Of a stretch of 64,000 bases of DNA, positions 24,788 through 33,286 are shown piece after piece. Under the pieces are notes generated by a model, which had not been told where the DNA came from, did no database searches, and saw nothing but the letters and a program-made list of their open reading frames with translations. Each line of letters begins with the position of its first letter. Positions within the stretch are counted from its first letter, which is position 1. The position numbers and the translations under genes are program-made. This stretch comes from BS150m-G50 sp964501185 [NCBI: uncultured Bacteroidia bacterium] (GTDB taxonomy: Bacteria > CAIWAD01 > BS150m-G50). Location: NCBI GenBank assembly GCA_964501185.1, contig CAZCRT010000003.1, positions 2,643 to 66,642 on the forward strand. The letters are read 5' to 3'.

Positions 24788-26086
24788 ATGACAGCCCGGA
24801 GCAAAGACAACATGGGTGTGAAAACGCCGCGCTGCTCCTTTTGTGGACGCACATCCGACCAGGTCCAGATCATGATCACCGGTCCTGAAGTCAACATCTG
24901 TGACGAGTGTGTTGAAGCTTCAGGACGGATTATCCAGCGCAACCTTTCGCAACGTAAGAGCTTTAACCTGGATCAATTCCCCAACCCGCGCGAGATAAAA
25001 GAGCGGCTGGATGAATATGTGATCGGTCAGGATGAAGCCAAACGGGCAATCTCTGTAGCAGTTTACAACCACTACAAACGGATAACCCAGGAAAGCGCCG
25101 GCACCGATGTTGAGATAGAGAAGAGTAACATCCTGCTGGTCGGGCCCACCGGTACCGGTAAAACATTGCTGGCTCAGACGCTGGCCCGTTTCCTGAAGGT
25201 GCCCTTTACCATCGCTGATGCTACAGTTCTGACTGAAGCCGGTTATGTTGGTGAGGATGTGGAGAACATCCTGGTCCGCCTGCTGCGTGCCGCCAATTAT
25301 GATGTACCGGCTGCCGAGATGGGGATTATCTATATAGACGAGATCGACAAGATTTCCCGTCGTGATTCCAACACCTCGATCACCCGTGATGTTTCAGGTG
25401 AGGGTGTGCAGCAGGCTATGTTGAAGCTGCTGGAGGGAACAGTCGCTGCGGTACCACCGGAAGGTGGCCGCAAGCATCCGGAACAGAAACTGATCAACAT
25501 CAATACCCGCAACATCCTCTTCATCGTTGGTGGTGCTTTCGACGGCCTGGAAAAGATCATCGAACACCGAATGGCAAGTTCTGTTATGGGGTTTGGTGCC
25601 ACTGTAGAAAAGAAAGAGAAGTCCCGTTTCGAACTGCTGCAGAATATCGAATACTATGATTTGATCCACTACGGCCTCATACCTGAGCTGATCGGCCGTC
25701 TGCCGGTGATCACAGCACTGGATGAGTTGTCTGAGAAAGCACTGATGGATATTCTGCGGAACCCCCGCAACGCTCTTACCCGGCAGTTCATTGAGTTGCT
25801 CAAGCTGGACAATATCGAGCTGCACTTCACCGACAATGCCCTGAAGGCGATCGTCAAGCAGGCGAAAATGCGTAAAACAGGTGCACGTGCCCTCCGCTCC
25901 ATCATGGAGAAGACTCTGCGTGATACGATGTTTGAGCTGCCCGGTGACAAAACTGTGAAGCGGGTAACAATCGATCAGAAGGTGGTGGATGGCAAAGGTA
26001 AACCGCGTATCGAGCGAAAGCAGAAACGCCAGAGCAAGACTCAGCCGTTGAAGCGTCAGACAGGTTCAAGTAAGAAAACCGGTTAG
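24788..26086 (+). CDS. clpX: ATP-dependent Clp protease ATP-binding subunit ClpX
   Basis: This 432-residue AAA+ unfoldase has an N-terminal C4 zinc finger (Cys16, 19, 38, 41), Walker A GPTGTGKT (119-126), pore loop GYVG (152-155), Walker B IIYIDEIDK (ending 188) and sensor 2 TGARALRS near residue 360. The ClpP-docking loop reads MGF (267-269), where most ClpX have IGF; the change is conservative but should alter the contact. The C-terminal 30 residues are Lys/Arg-rich and longer than usual. The start ATG follows GAGGG. It is the last gene of the tig-clpP-clpX operon and unfolds substrates into ClpP. Confidence 0.96.
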   Translation: MTARSKDNMGVKTPRCSFCGRTSDQVQIMITGPEVNICDECVEASGRIIQRNLSQRKSFNLDQFPNPREIKERLDEYVIGQDEAKRAISVAVYNHYKRITQESAGTDVEIEKSNILLVGPTGTGKTLLAQTLARFLKVPFTIADATVLTEAGYVGEDVENILVRLLRAANYDVPAAEMGIIYIDEIDKISRRDSNTSITRDVSGEGVQQAMLKLLEGTVAAVPPEGGRKHPEQKLININTRNILFIVGGAFDGLEKIIEHRMASSVMGFGATVEKKEKSRFELLQNIEYYDLIHYGLIPELIGRLPVITALDELSEKALMDILRNPRNALTRQFIELLKLDNIELHFTDNALKAIVKQAKMRKTGARALRSIMEKTLRDTMFELPGDKTVKRVTIDQKVVDGKGKPRIERKQKRQSKTQPLKRQTGSSKKTG

Positions 26087-26108
26087 TACAGCTTCTGCGA
26101 TAAGCTTT

Positions 26109-26615
26109 TCAAGGTGTGTCTTTTTCTTCCAGTATGGCAAACCCCGCCCGTTTGAAGAGCCGCTCTGAAGGTTCGTTGCCGTCAGTAATTACAGCCCGTA
26201 CTTCCCGGTAACCACTCCTCTGCAGGCTGGCCAGGGTTGACTGCAGGACTACGGCTGCCAGCCCCTTTCCTTTCCACTCACTTCCGGTCATAACGAAGGT
26301 GATGAAAGCGCACTTTTCCCCCTGCCAGAGGATTGACAGACAGGCGGCTGCGAGTTCAGCGGCGGAACAGAGCAACCAGCTGCAATCTTCAAGTGATTCC
26401 CCATACTTGCCATCCAGGCTTTCGGTCATCTCTTCGCGGCATTGTTCCAGTGTCTCATCCTCGTAGTCGATAGTCCCACGGTAGGAATCCAACATCAGCG
26501 TTCCGAGATTATCCAGGTCGTTTTGCGTCGGGTGCCGCAGTTTAAAGCCATCATCCGGAATCGGAAACTGATGGTTGCCGGCAAACTTCAGGAAGTACTC
26601 ATGGCGTTTTTTCAT
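26109..26615 (-). CDS. GNAT family N-acetyltransferase
   Basis: This 168-residue protein has the GNAT fold. A central strand CAFITFVMTGSEWKGKGLAAVVLQSTLASL (about 100-132) contains the acetyl-CoA pyrophosphate loop (Q/R-x-x-G-x-G/A form, here KGKGLA), followed by YREVRAVITDGNEPSERLFKRAGFAIL, the motif B strand-helix with the N-x-x-S/A-x-x-L-F-x-x-x-G-F signature. It moves acetyl from acetyl-CoA to an amine; the acceptor is unknown. ATG has GAGGA 6 bases upstream. Another GNAT gene ends 11 bp upstream, so the two are cotranscribed, but they are too different to be a recent duplication. Confidence 0.85.
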   Translation of the reverse strand: MKKRHEYFLKFAGNHQFPIPDDGFKLRHPTQNDLDNLGTLMLDSYRGTIDYEDETLEQCREEMTESLDGKYGESLEDCSWLLCSAAELAAACLSILWQGEKCAFITFVMTGSEWKGKGLAAVVLQSTLASLQRSGYREVRAVITDGNEPSERLFKRAGFAILEEKDTP

Positions 26616-26626
26616 GGCTTCCTCAC

Positions 26627-27040
26627 TTATTGTTTACCATTCTGCCGGTCGAAATTTCTGACCATCATTCCAGTGGAGGCCTGCATACCGCAACGGGAGT
26701 AAAACGGCTGAAGCGGTGGATCGCAACAGAGGTCTATCGAATACAGGTCGCCCAGTCCGGTCAACAAGCGCTCCACCAGCTCCCGTCCGATGCCCTGACC
26801 CTGATATTCGGGAAGAACCTCCAGTAGCGGGATAAATGCGCTGAGTACCCCATCCGAAATCGCATTTATGAAACCGACAATCCGGTTGGTAGTGACATCT
26901 ACAGCAAGTTGGATGTGATTGCTGTTCTTAAGAATCTGCAGGTGAGTCTCTGGTGAGGGGGGATCAGGCCAGCCGACGAAAAAGCCGTGTAATTGATCCG
27001 GGGTGATAGTTTCGATTGAGTTTGTGTAGCGAATATTCAT
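26627..27040 (-). CDS. GNAT family N-acetyltransferase, short form
   Basis: This 137-residue acetyltransferase has GFINAISDGVLSAFIPLLEVLPEYQGQGIGRELVERLL, where the P-E-Y-Q-G-Q-G-I-G loop is the canonical acetyl-CoA binding site, and then a final LCCDPPLQPFYSRCGM segment (motif B, with Y-x-x-x-G-M). I chose ATG 27040, which gives the standard N-terminus MNIRYTNSIETITPDQL; the frame continues upstream into a repeat element, which argues against a longer protein. Its promoter region is occupied by MITE arms D. The second GNAT gene follows 11 bp downstream. The substrate is unknown. Confidence 0.82.
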   Translation of the reverse strand: MNIRYTNSIETITPDQLHGFFVGWPDPPSPETHLQILKNSNHIQLAVDVTTNRIVGFINAISDGVLSAFIPLLEVLPEYQGQGIGRELVERLLTGLGDLYSIDLCCDPPLQPFYSRCGMQASTGMMVRNFDRQNGKQ

Positions 27041-27055
27041 AATTTTTCCGCTTCC

Positions 27056-27247
27056 GGGGTCGGACCAAGTTATGTTCTTGATATTCTGATGTTTAACACT
27101 TGGATTCCTGTGAAATACAGGCGATGTCAGGCGGTTTTTCACTCTATTTGGGGTCGGACCTCAGTATGTTTATAAAAAACATTCCATTAGGGTCGTTTTT
27201 CACCCATTTATTGCCCTTAGAGCAGGTTTTTCGGCCCAAAAACTGTC
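27056..27247. repeat. MITE-like intergenic element D, two arms in direct orientation
   Basis: Two copies of the terminal motif face the same way: GGGGTCGGACCAAG at 27056-27069 and GGGGTCGGACCTCA at 27150-27163. The second arm is complete and carries the inner core GCCCTTAGAGCAGG...TTTTTCGGCCCAAAAA (27212-27243) like elements A and C. The first is truncated by the second. The element fills the space between the nitronate monooxygenase stop and the GNAT start, 16 bp from the latter. Confidence 0.6.
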
Positions 27248-27288
27248 GCAAAGAAACCACGAGGTTCTTTCAAACAGGTAGTGTCGGT

Positions 27289-28308
27289 TCAACCCAGGAG
27301 CCCCTTCACCCGCTGCAGCTCCAACTCTGTACCTTCAACCAGCTCGTCAATAATCTCCTGTACCGGCATCACCCGATCTACCAGACCAACCGACTGACCG
27401 GCCATCAGCGAGCCGAATTGAACATCACCATCCTGGACAGCATCCCGCAGCCGCCCCATCCAGAATTCTTCCACCCCCTGCTGCGCTTCCTGCCGGGTTA
27501 TCGCGCCACGATCCAGTTTTTCCATCAGCTGTAACTGTAGGCGACCGAAGTCATCAGTGCCATTATTGCGTAATGCCCGCACTGCAACCACAGGCAGGCG
27601 GCTGTCGAACTGTGGTGTTGAAACCGCGTCCCGGGCGTTGGCTTTGGTGAAGGCTTCCTTGAACAATGGGTGAGCACAGCTTTCCTCAGCCATGGCAAAG
27701 CGGGTTCCCAGCTGCACACCGGCTGCGCCCATATTGAACAGGTGTGCGCACATCCTGCCGGTAGCGACACCACCACCGACAAAAACCGGTACTTCGGGAT
27801 CTGTGAACAGTACCTGCTGCAGCAATACCGACAGCGTTACCAGACCCACATGACCGCCCGCCTCCATCCCTTCCAGGATTAATGCATCAGCACCATAGTC
27901 CTGCATCAACCTGGCTACGGATCGTGTAGGTGCAAAGCAGATGACTTTTGCGCCTCCCTCTCTGGCTGCCTGTACTTCACGACGACGAGGCAATCCACCG
28001 GCCAGGATCACGTGACTTACGCCCATTTCTCGCACCAGTGCCAGATGGTCCTGGTAAGCGGGTGCCAGTGTTATCACATTTACACCGAAAGGCTTATCGG
28101 TCAGACGACGAGTTTCCAGTATCTCTTCCCGCAGGATCTCTGGTGGCGCGTTGCCACCTGCCAGGCTTGCGAAACCACCGGCATTACTGACCGCCGCTAC
28201 CAGCTCCGGGTTACTGACCCAGGTCATGGCGCCACAGATATAGGGATACCTGACACCGAGGAAATCGGCACCACGTGTGACCAGTCGATCCAGAAGATCT
28301 GTCCTCAT
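27289..28308 (-). CDS. Nitronate monooxygenase (2-nitropropane dioxygenase family)
   Basis: This 339-residue flavoprotein has a TIM barrel of the NMO/FabK group. Motifs are YPYICGAMTWVSNPELVAAVSNAGGFASLAGG at the N-terminus (FMN strand 1), GVNVITLAPAY, VSHVILAGGLP, LILEGMEAGGHVG (the family's E-G-x-E-A-G-G-H-x-G loop, near 145-155), PVFVGGGVATG and GAAGVQLGTRF (FMN phosphate loops). The expected reaction is oxidation of alkyl nitronates, although many members have other roles. A second family member lies 1.5 kb upstream; the two are only distantly similar, and this one lacks the C-terminal cysteine cluster. Confidence 0.85.
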   Translation of the reverse strand: MRTDLLDRLVTRGADFLGVRYPYICGAMTWVSNPELVAAVSNAGGFASLAGGNAPPEILREEILETRRLTDKPFGVNVITLAPAYQDHLALVREMGVSHVILAGGLPRRREVQAAREGGAKVICFAPTRSVARLMQDYGADALILEGMEAGGHVGLVTLSVLLQQVLFTDPEVPVFVGGGVATGRMCAHLFNMGAAGVQLGTRFAMAEESCAHPLFKEAFTKANARDAVSTPQFDSRLPVVAVRALRNNGTDDFGRLQLQLMEKLDRGAITRQEAQQGVEEFWMGRLRDAVQDGDVQFGSLMAGQSVGLVDRVMPVQEIIDELVEGTELELQRVKGLLG

Positions 28309-28486
28309 GATCTATCCTTCCAGGTTGATTCACTTTCAGACCACCCTCTGCTGGTGGTTGACAATGCGTTTGTGATACAACCAATATCCAGCACTTAACC
28401 TGATAACTCAAGCACAACATGAGATCCGCTGTCCTTGAGTTTTATGTGTGATTTCAGAAACAGTTTCAGCCTCGACCCTGTCCGCG

Positions 28487-29119
28487 TCAGGTTTTACGCA
28501 TCAGTATCACATCGTTGCCGTGAAATTCCAGTCCGGCCTGCCAGTGATCCGCCAGCCATTTGAAAGACTGTCGGGAGAAGAAACAGACATGAGTGGGATC
28601 GTTTTTGTAGTGCCAGCCGGCAAAAGTATCACGTCCGGTGGAGAGTTTCGTCATCATACCGAGATAACCCTCAGGCCGCAGCAATGACCAGAGCAGATTC
28701 AGTTCTGCAAACGGTACATGCAGGTGTTCTACTACCTCGGTGGCGGTGATGAAGTCGTATTGCCCCTTGAGTAGACCCCGGTTGTCAGCATAAAATGGAT
28801 CGTATACCTCCACCTTATGTCCGGCCTCCTCGAGCATAACCGAGAGGGTCGGTCCCGGTCCGCAACCAAAGTCAAGTCCCTGGCTGCCATCTGTCAGCCG
28901 CCCCACCAGCGGTTGCAGCAACCTTCCCAGAAAGTGGCGATAAGCAGGGTCATCCGGATTGTTGCGGTGCAGATCATAGCGGGATTTTTCTTCAGCAGGG
29001 GTGAGGTGCTGTCCGGACGGTACGAATATCAAATGGCAGACAGGGCAGAGATAGTACTCTCGATCGTCCTGGAAGATCTGGTCTTCTGTATTTGTATCAC
29101 AGAGAGGACAACTTAACAT
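28487..29119 (-). CDS. Class I SAM-dependent methyltransferase with N-terminal zinc ribbon
   Basis: This 210-residue protein has a C4 zinc ribbon at the N-terminus (Cys4, Cys7, Cys25, Cys28; CPLC and CPVC pairs), then a Methyltransf_23-type fold: GLDFGCGPGPTLSVMLEEAGHKVEVYDPFY (SAM loop, about 80-110), FITATEVVEHLHVPFAELNLLWSLLRPEGYLGMMTKL (motif III and IV region), and a closing WHYKNDPTHVCFFSRQSFKWLA. The H-V-C-F-F-S element is frequent in this group. The methyl acceptor is unknown; zinc-ribbon members often act on sugars or modified carbohydrates. It lies 38 bp downstream of the hemolysin III gene. Confidence 0.85.
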   Translation of the reverse strand: MLSCPLCDTNTEDQIFQDDREYYLCPVCHLIFVPSGQHLTPAEEKSRYDLHRNNPDDPAYRHFLGRLLQPLVGRLTDGSQGLDFGCGPGPTLSVMLEEAGHKVEVYDPFYADNRGLLKGQYDFITATEVVEHLHVPFAELNLLWSLLRPEGYLGMMTKLSTGRDTFAGWHYKNDPTHVCFFSRQSFKWLADHWQAGLEFHGNDVILMRKT

Positions 29120-29157
29120 CGGTTTCCTGGTTTCTCTAAAAGTAACGGGAGTAAGTT

Positions 29158-29820
29158 CTAGACTGCGAGAGGTATCACATAAAACAGTACAGCAAAGAAG
29201 TGGAGGATACTGCCTGCCAGTACAAAGAGGTGCCAGATCGCATGTCCAAAGTGGAGTCTGCGCCAGGCGTAGAAACCGCTTCCGGCTGTGTAAGCCAGCC
29301 CTCCCGCGCCCAGCAGGATCAATCCACCCGGTGCAACATTGGCCAGCATCGGTTTGATGGCAATAATCACCGCCCAGCTCATCCCGAGATAGATGACGAC
29401 TGAAAGCAACCTGTGCTTACGCAGCAGGGTGGCCTGGAATACGACGCCAAGAATCGCCAGGCCCCAGATGACACCAAAGAGAGACCAGCCCCAGGGGCCA
29501 CGCAGGCTGACCAGCATGAATGGAGTATAGGTGCCGGCTATAAGGATGAAGATTGCCGAGTGATCCAGCAGACGGAAGATTTCTTTAGCGCGGGGGTGCT
29601 GCACGCCGTGATACAAAGTAGAAGCCATGTAGAGAAACACCAGCGTTCCACCGAAAACGCTACAGCTGGTAATGTGCCAGGGATCTCCCAGCAACACTGC
29701 AAACGCTGTGAGAATTGCCAGTCCGGCAATCGCCAGGGCAACACCAACACCATGTGTGACGCTGTTGGCAATTTCTTCACCGATAGTGTAGCTGCGTGGG
29801 GTATTTTTCGATGAGGGCAT
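29158..29820 (-). CDS. Hemolysin III / TrhA family (PAQR-type) membrane protein
   Basis: This 220-residue protein has seven hydrophobic helices and the family marks EEIANSVTHGVGVALAIAG near the N-terminus, STLYHGV (helix 2, with the conserved Ser and His), RLLDHSAIFILIAGTYTPF (helix 3) and the C-terminal GHAIWHLFVLAGSILHFFAV, in which the histidines form the metal site shared with adiponectin-receptor-like proteins. E. coli YqfA (TrhA) and Bacillus YplQ are relatives and affect membrane lipid balance; true hemolysis is doubtful. ATG 29820 follows AGGAAA. It lies 13 bp after the second nitronate monooxygenase gene in the same operon. Confidence 0.9.
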   Translation of the reverse strand: MPSSKNTPRSYTIGEEIANSVTHGVGVALAIAGLAILTAFAVLLGDPWHITSCSVFGGTLVFLYMASTLYHGVQHPRAKEIFRLLDHSAIFILIAGTYTPFMLVSLRGPWGWSLFGVIWGLAILGVVFQATLLRKHRLLSVVIYLGMSWAVIIAIKPMLANVAPGGLILLGAGGLAYTAGSGFYAWRRLHFGHAIWHLFVLAGSILHFFAVLFYVIPLAV

Positions 29821-29833
29821 AGTATTTTCCTGA

Positions 29834-30955
29834 TTAACCTGATTCAGACAGGGTGGAGTTCGGCCCGGCGGCAGCATACTCCTCCTGCAAACTTGTCATA
29901 AGTTCCTGTACGGATACGATTTTGTTCACCCGCCAGGCGTTAGCGCCCATGAAAGCAAAACCATCATCGAGCCTGCCATGCTGTGCGTTATTCAACGCCA
30001 GGGCAATACAATAAGGGGCTTTCCGAAAATCGCAAGTATGCAGGCATTTCCAGGGACACTTGAACGGCTTTTTAATCCCCGCTTCAACATCTTCCAGAAA
30101 CTGGTTGCGCAACGCACGCCCGGGCATCCCAACCGGGCTGTCGATGATGGCAATATCTTCCTGCCGACAATCCAGAAAAGCCTGCTTGAACCTGTCGGAA
30201 GCATCGCATTCATCGGTGGCTACAAAACGGGTAGCCATCTGCACACCCTGCGCTCCCATTTTCAAAGCCCTGTTTATATCGGCACCATCGTAGATCCCAC
30301 CGGCAGCGATAACCGGTATCTGCTTGTTAAAACGTTCCTCAAAGGGCTTGATTACAGGAATAATGTCCAGCACCAGGCGGTCGAGAGAAAACCCGGGGTC
30401 CTCGATCTGCTCTCGTTTGAATCCCAGATGACCGCCGGCTTTCGGTCCTTCCACAACAACTGCATCTGGAACAAGATCGAACTTGTTGGCCCAATGACGG
30501 AAGATCAGCCTGGTGGCGCGGGCGGAAGAGACGATTGGAATTACAGAAGTTTTGTATCGGCGAAATCTGTCAATTGTAACATCCGTGGGTTTGAGCAGTG
30601 GCAATCCAGCACCGAGAAACACCATATCTACCTCTTCCTGCATGGCGACCAGCAACAGATCATCATAATCTGACAACGCCAGCATGATATTGACACCGAT
30701 GACACCATCGGTCATCTCCCGGGCACGCTGGATTTCTTTACGGAGCGCCCGTTTGTTTGCTTCGCGGAAATTGGTTTTATAATCCGGTTCCATCATACCT
30801 ATACCGGCAGCACCAATAACACCGACACCCCCTGCATTGGCTACGGCAGCAGCCAGTCCCGCCAGCGAAATCATAACACTCATCCCACCCTGTATGATTG
30901 GCAGTTTGATGTTATGGCTACCGATTTTAAGCCCAGGCATTTTTTTTAAATTCAT
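29834..30955 (-). CDS. Nitronate monooxygenase family protein with C-terminal four-cysteine segment
   Basis: This 373-residue flavoprotein belongs to the same broad family as the gene at 27289 but to another branch. It has IKLPIIQGGMSVMISLAGLAAAVANAGGVGVIGAAGIG, GVNIMLA, VDMVFLGAGLP, VVVEGPKAGGHLGF (active-site loop), IPVIAAGGIYDG and GAQGVQMATRFVAT. Near the C-terminus, CPWKCLHTCDFRKAPYC contains four cysteines spaced as in a subgroup of bacterial NMO-like proteins, so an iron-sulfur or zinc site is plausible. It starts the small operon NMO - hemolysin III - methyltransferase. The substrate is unknown. Confidence 0.85.
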   Translation of the reverse strand: MNLKKMPGLKIGSHNIKLPIIQGGMSVMISLAGLAAAVANAGGVGVIGAAGIGMMEPDYKTNFREANKRALRKEIQRAREMTDGVIGVNIMLALSDYDDLLLVAMQEEVDMVFLGAGLPLLKPTDVTIDRFRRYKTSVIPIVSSARATRLIFRHWANKFDLVPDAVVVEGPKAGGHLGFKREQIEDPGFSLDRLVLDIIPVIKPFEERFNKQIPVIAAGGIYDGADINRALKMGAQGVQMATRFVATDECDASDRFKQAFLDCRQEDIAIIDSPVGMPGRALRNQFLEDVEAGIKKPFKCPWKCLHTCDFRKAPYCIALALNNAQHGRLDDGFAFMGANAWRVNKIVSVQELMTSLQEEYAAAGPNSTLSESG

Positions 30956-31231
30956 CCAGCTTTACCTTTACAGACTTTGTTCAAAGCTCCGGCAGAATCA
31001 GGATTCGTACCGGTCAGCTGTCCGGTCAAAGACAGAACCGTACTTTCCGGATTACCATAGTATTGCATTCGGGGATAACAGCTTTCCTATAGGATTATTT
31101 TCATCGACGATTCTAATCTTCGTCCCAAATCAGATTTGCAAATGCTCTATAGGCCATCCATTAAGGGTGGGGGTACCTGCGCAAACTACTCATGTCAGGT
31201 TAACAAACCTACATGAATAATTTCTCATAAA
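30956..31231. other. Intergenic region with no feature recognised
   Basis: These 276 bases lie between the stop of the methyltransferase gene (31232) and the start of the nitronate monooxygenase gene, both on the minus strand. They must contain that gene's promoter. I see no terminator hairpin, no MITE arm and no credible small gene. Confidence 0.4.
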
Positions 31232-32053
31232 TCAAACTTCACTCTTCTCCAGCCTGAAAGCAACCGAATAGGGGCGGGTACGGCTGTTGCGCAACAATTT
31301 GGTGTTAGTGGCCAGATGATATCGTTCCGGTGTGATATGGGGTTCCTCAAGATCAGTTACCGTGAAACCGGTTTGCCGGAAAACCTTGAAGTAGTGTGAC
31401 AGAGGACGATGAAACCAGATGAAGTCAGACCTGAAGTGCCCCCAGGGAGGATCAACCCGACGGCTGTTTTCAAAGTAGTTGAAGTTCCACTGGTAGCTGA
31501 TTCCCACGCTGTCGGTTTCGATAACATCGGCACCAGCCTGTGGAAAGCAGGGGTGTGAAAATACCACTACTGCAGATCCGCCCGGTTTGAGAACACGATA
31601 AAACGCCTCCACTGTCCTCTCAAGGTCGGCAACATCCATCAGCACATAGTTCGCAACCAGCAGGTCAAATGAAGCGTCCGCCAGCCCCTGAAGCTGCGAG
31701 CAGGATTCAACCAGGAAATCGATATCCTCACTCCGGTTGCGCGCTATGCTGATCATCCGTTCGGAGAGATCAACCCCGGTAACAGATGCTCCCTTTCGCT
31801 GCAGCTGCCTGGATAGATATCCTGTACCACAACCTGCATCAAGTACCTGCAGGCCTTTAACGTCCCCCGCCAGTTGCCAGAGCACCGGATCAGAGTTGAG
31901 GCGGCGGTTGTTATCACCTTCATTGCCGACCTGCAGATCCCAGTCAACAGCCACGCTGTTCCAGAAATCGCGTATTTCGTCCCTTTTTTCTCGATTCATT
32001 CGGATCCACCCGGCTGGTTCACTACTCTGCCAGAGCAATATCTTTTCATCCAT
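31232..32053 (-). CDS. Class I SAM-dependent methyltransferase
   Basis: This 273-residue protein has the SAM loop VLDAGCGTGYLSRQLQRKGASVTGVDLSERMISIAR (about 70-105) with the acidic end of strand 2, then LADASFDLLVANYVLMDVADLERTVEAFYRVLKPGGSAVVVFSHPCF (motifs II and III). After that comes a segment with WNFNYFENSRR and FIWFHRPLSHYFKVFRQTGF, giving a Methyltransf_11/25-like small-molecule methylase. The ATG at 32053 directly follows the glgC stop with no gap, so it is the last gene of the polysaccharide operon, although nothing in the sequence says it acts on glycogen. An internal Met at residue 19 is a second possible start. Confidence 0.8.
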   Translation of the reverse strand: MDEKILLWQSSEPAGWIRMNREKRDEIRDFWNSVAVDWDLQVGNEGDNNRRLNSDPVLWQLAGDVKGLQVLDAGCGTGYLSRQLQRKGASVTGVDLSERMISIARNRSEDIDFLVESCSQLQGLADASFDLLVANYVLMDVADLERTVEAFYRVLKPGGSAVVVFSHPCFPQAGADVIETDSVGISYQWNFNYFENSRRVDPPWGHFRSDFIWFHRPLSHYFKVFRQTGFTVTDLEEPHITPERYHLATNTKLLRNSRTRPYSVAFRLEKSEV

Positions 32054-33286
32054 CTACTCAAAACAATAGTCAGAGGGAATAACAACGATGCCATTTTCGG
32101 TGACCTTAAACAGTTTCGAGTCCTTATCCAGATCGCACCCGATCTCTGTTCCCGCCGGTATCTGAACCCGCTTATCAATGATGGCGCGTTTGATATGACA
32201 GTTTCGCCCCACCTCTACATCATCCATCAGAATCGAATCACTTATCTCCGCTCCGCTGTGGATGCGTACTCCAGGGGAAATAATCGAGCGCAGAACTTTT
32301 CCTCCGCTTATGATAACACCACCGGAAATGAGGGAGTCATTTGCCTGCCCGGCTCTATCTGTATCATTAAATACGAATTTTGCCGGTGGGTGGTTTCCAT
32401 GAAAAGTGTAAATCGGCCAATGTGGAGAGTAGAGATTAAACTGGGGGTCCACATTCACCAGATCAATCGCAGTATCGTAATAAGCGTCCAGAGTTCCAAT
32501 ATCCCTCCAGTAGCGGGTCTTGCCGCTTCCGTCCGTAAAAGGATAAGCGAATACCCGCTGCTTCTCAATCATCTGCGGAATAATATCGGTACCAAAATCG
32601 TGATGTGAGCTCTTCTTGGCATCACGGATCAGCTGACGCACCAGCTCTCTGGTGGAAAATATATATACCCCCATGCTGCAGAGAGACAGATCATCCCTGC
32701 CGGGAATTGTATCCGGGTTGTCAGGCTTCTCGTTGAATTGTATCACACGTTGCTGTTCGTCTACACTCATAACTCCGAATCGGGAAGCTTCTTCGCGGGG
32801 CAGGGGCAGGCAGGCTACTGTAAGGTCCGCCTTCTGCTCCAGGTGATATTCCAGCATCCTGCCATAGTCCATCTTATAGATATGATCTCCGGACAGAATC
32901 AGCACATGTTCCGGATCCTCATCCTTGATGACAAACAGGTTCTGGTAGATCGCGTCAGCTGTCCCCTTGTACCACGTTTCTGTATGGAACTGAGGTGGCA
33001 GAGCAGTTATGTGCTCCCCCAGACGTGAACTGAAGACGCTCCAACCCAGCTTCAGATGACGATCCAGGGAATGTGACTTGTATTGCACTACAAGATTGAT
33101 TCGCCGCAAACCGGAATTAAGACAGTTGGATAGGGTGAAATCTATGATACGGTACTTGCCACCAAAACTCACCGCAGGTTTTGACCGTTCACGTGTCAAC
33201 GGGAATAGTCGTTGCCCGACTCCACCGGCCAGCACAAACACCGAAGTTTTCTTGAGTTTCTGAATTGACCTTTCAACGGAATGCAT
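32054..33286 (-). CDS. glgC: Glucose-1-phosphate adenylyltransferase (ADP-glucose pyrophosphorylase)
   Basis: This 410-residue enzyme makes ADP-glucose from glucose-1-phosphate and ATP. The N-terminal pyrophosphorylase signature is complete: LAGGVGQRLFPLTRERSKPAVSFGGKYRIIDFTLSNCLNSG. Then come the ADP-glucose motifs YQNLFVIKD, LILSGDHIYKMDYG, RYWRDIGTLDAYYDTAIDLV and a left-handed beta-helix tail (about 300-400) with SLISGGVIISGG and GAEISDSILMDD. ATG 33286 overlaps the glgA stop in TAATG, so translation is coupled; a longer upstream reading would run into glgA. This is the committed step of glycogen synthesis and is usually allosterically controlled through the beta-helix interface. Confidence 0.95.
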   Translation of the reverse strand: MHSVERSIQKLKKTSVFVLAGGVGQRLFPLTRERSKPAVSFGGKYRIIDFTLSNCLNSGLRRINLVVQYKSHSLDRHLKLGWSVFSSRLGEHITALPPQFHTETWYKGTADAIYQNLFVIKDEDPEHVLILSGDHIYKMDYGRMLEYHLEQKADLTVACLPLPREEASRFGVMSVDEQQRVIQFNEKPDNPDTIPGRDDLSLCSMGVYIFSTRELVRQLIRDAKKSSHHDFGTDIIPQMIEKQRVFAYPFTDGSGKTRYWRDIGTLDAYYDTAIDLVNVDPQFNLYSPHWPIYTFHGNHPPAKFVFNDTDRAGQANDSLISGGVIISGGKVLRSIISPGVRIHSGAEISDSILMDDVEVGRNCHIKRAIIDKRVQIPAGTEIGCDLDKDSKLFKVTENGIVVIPSDYCFE

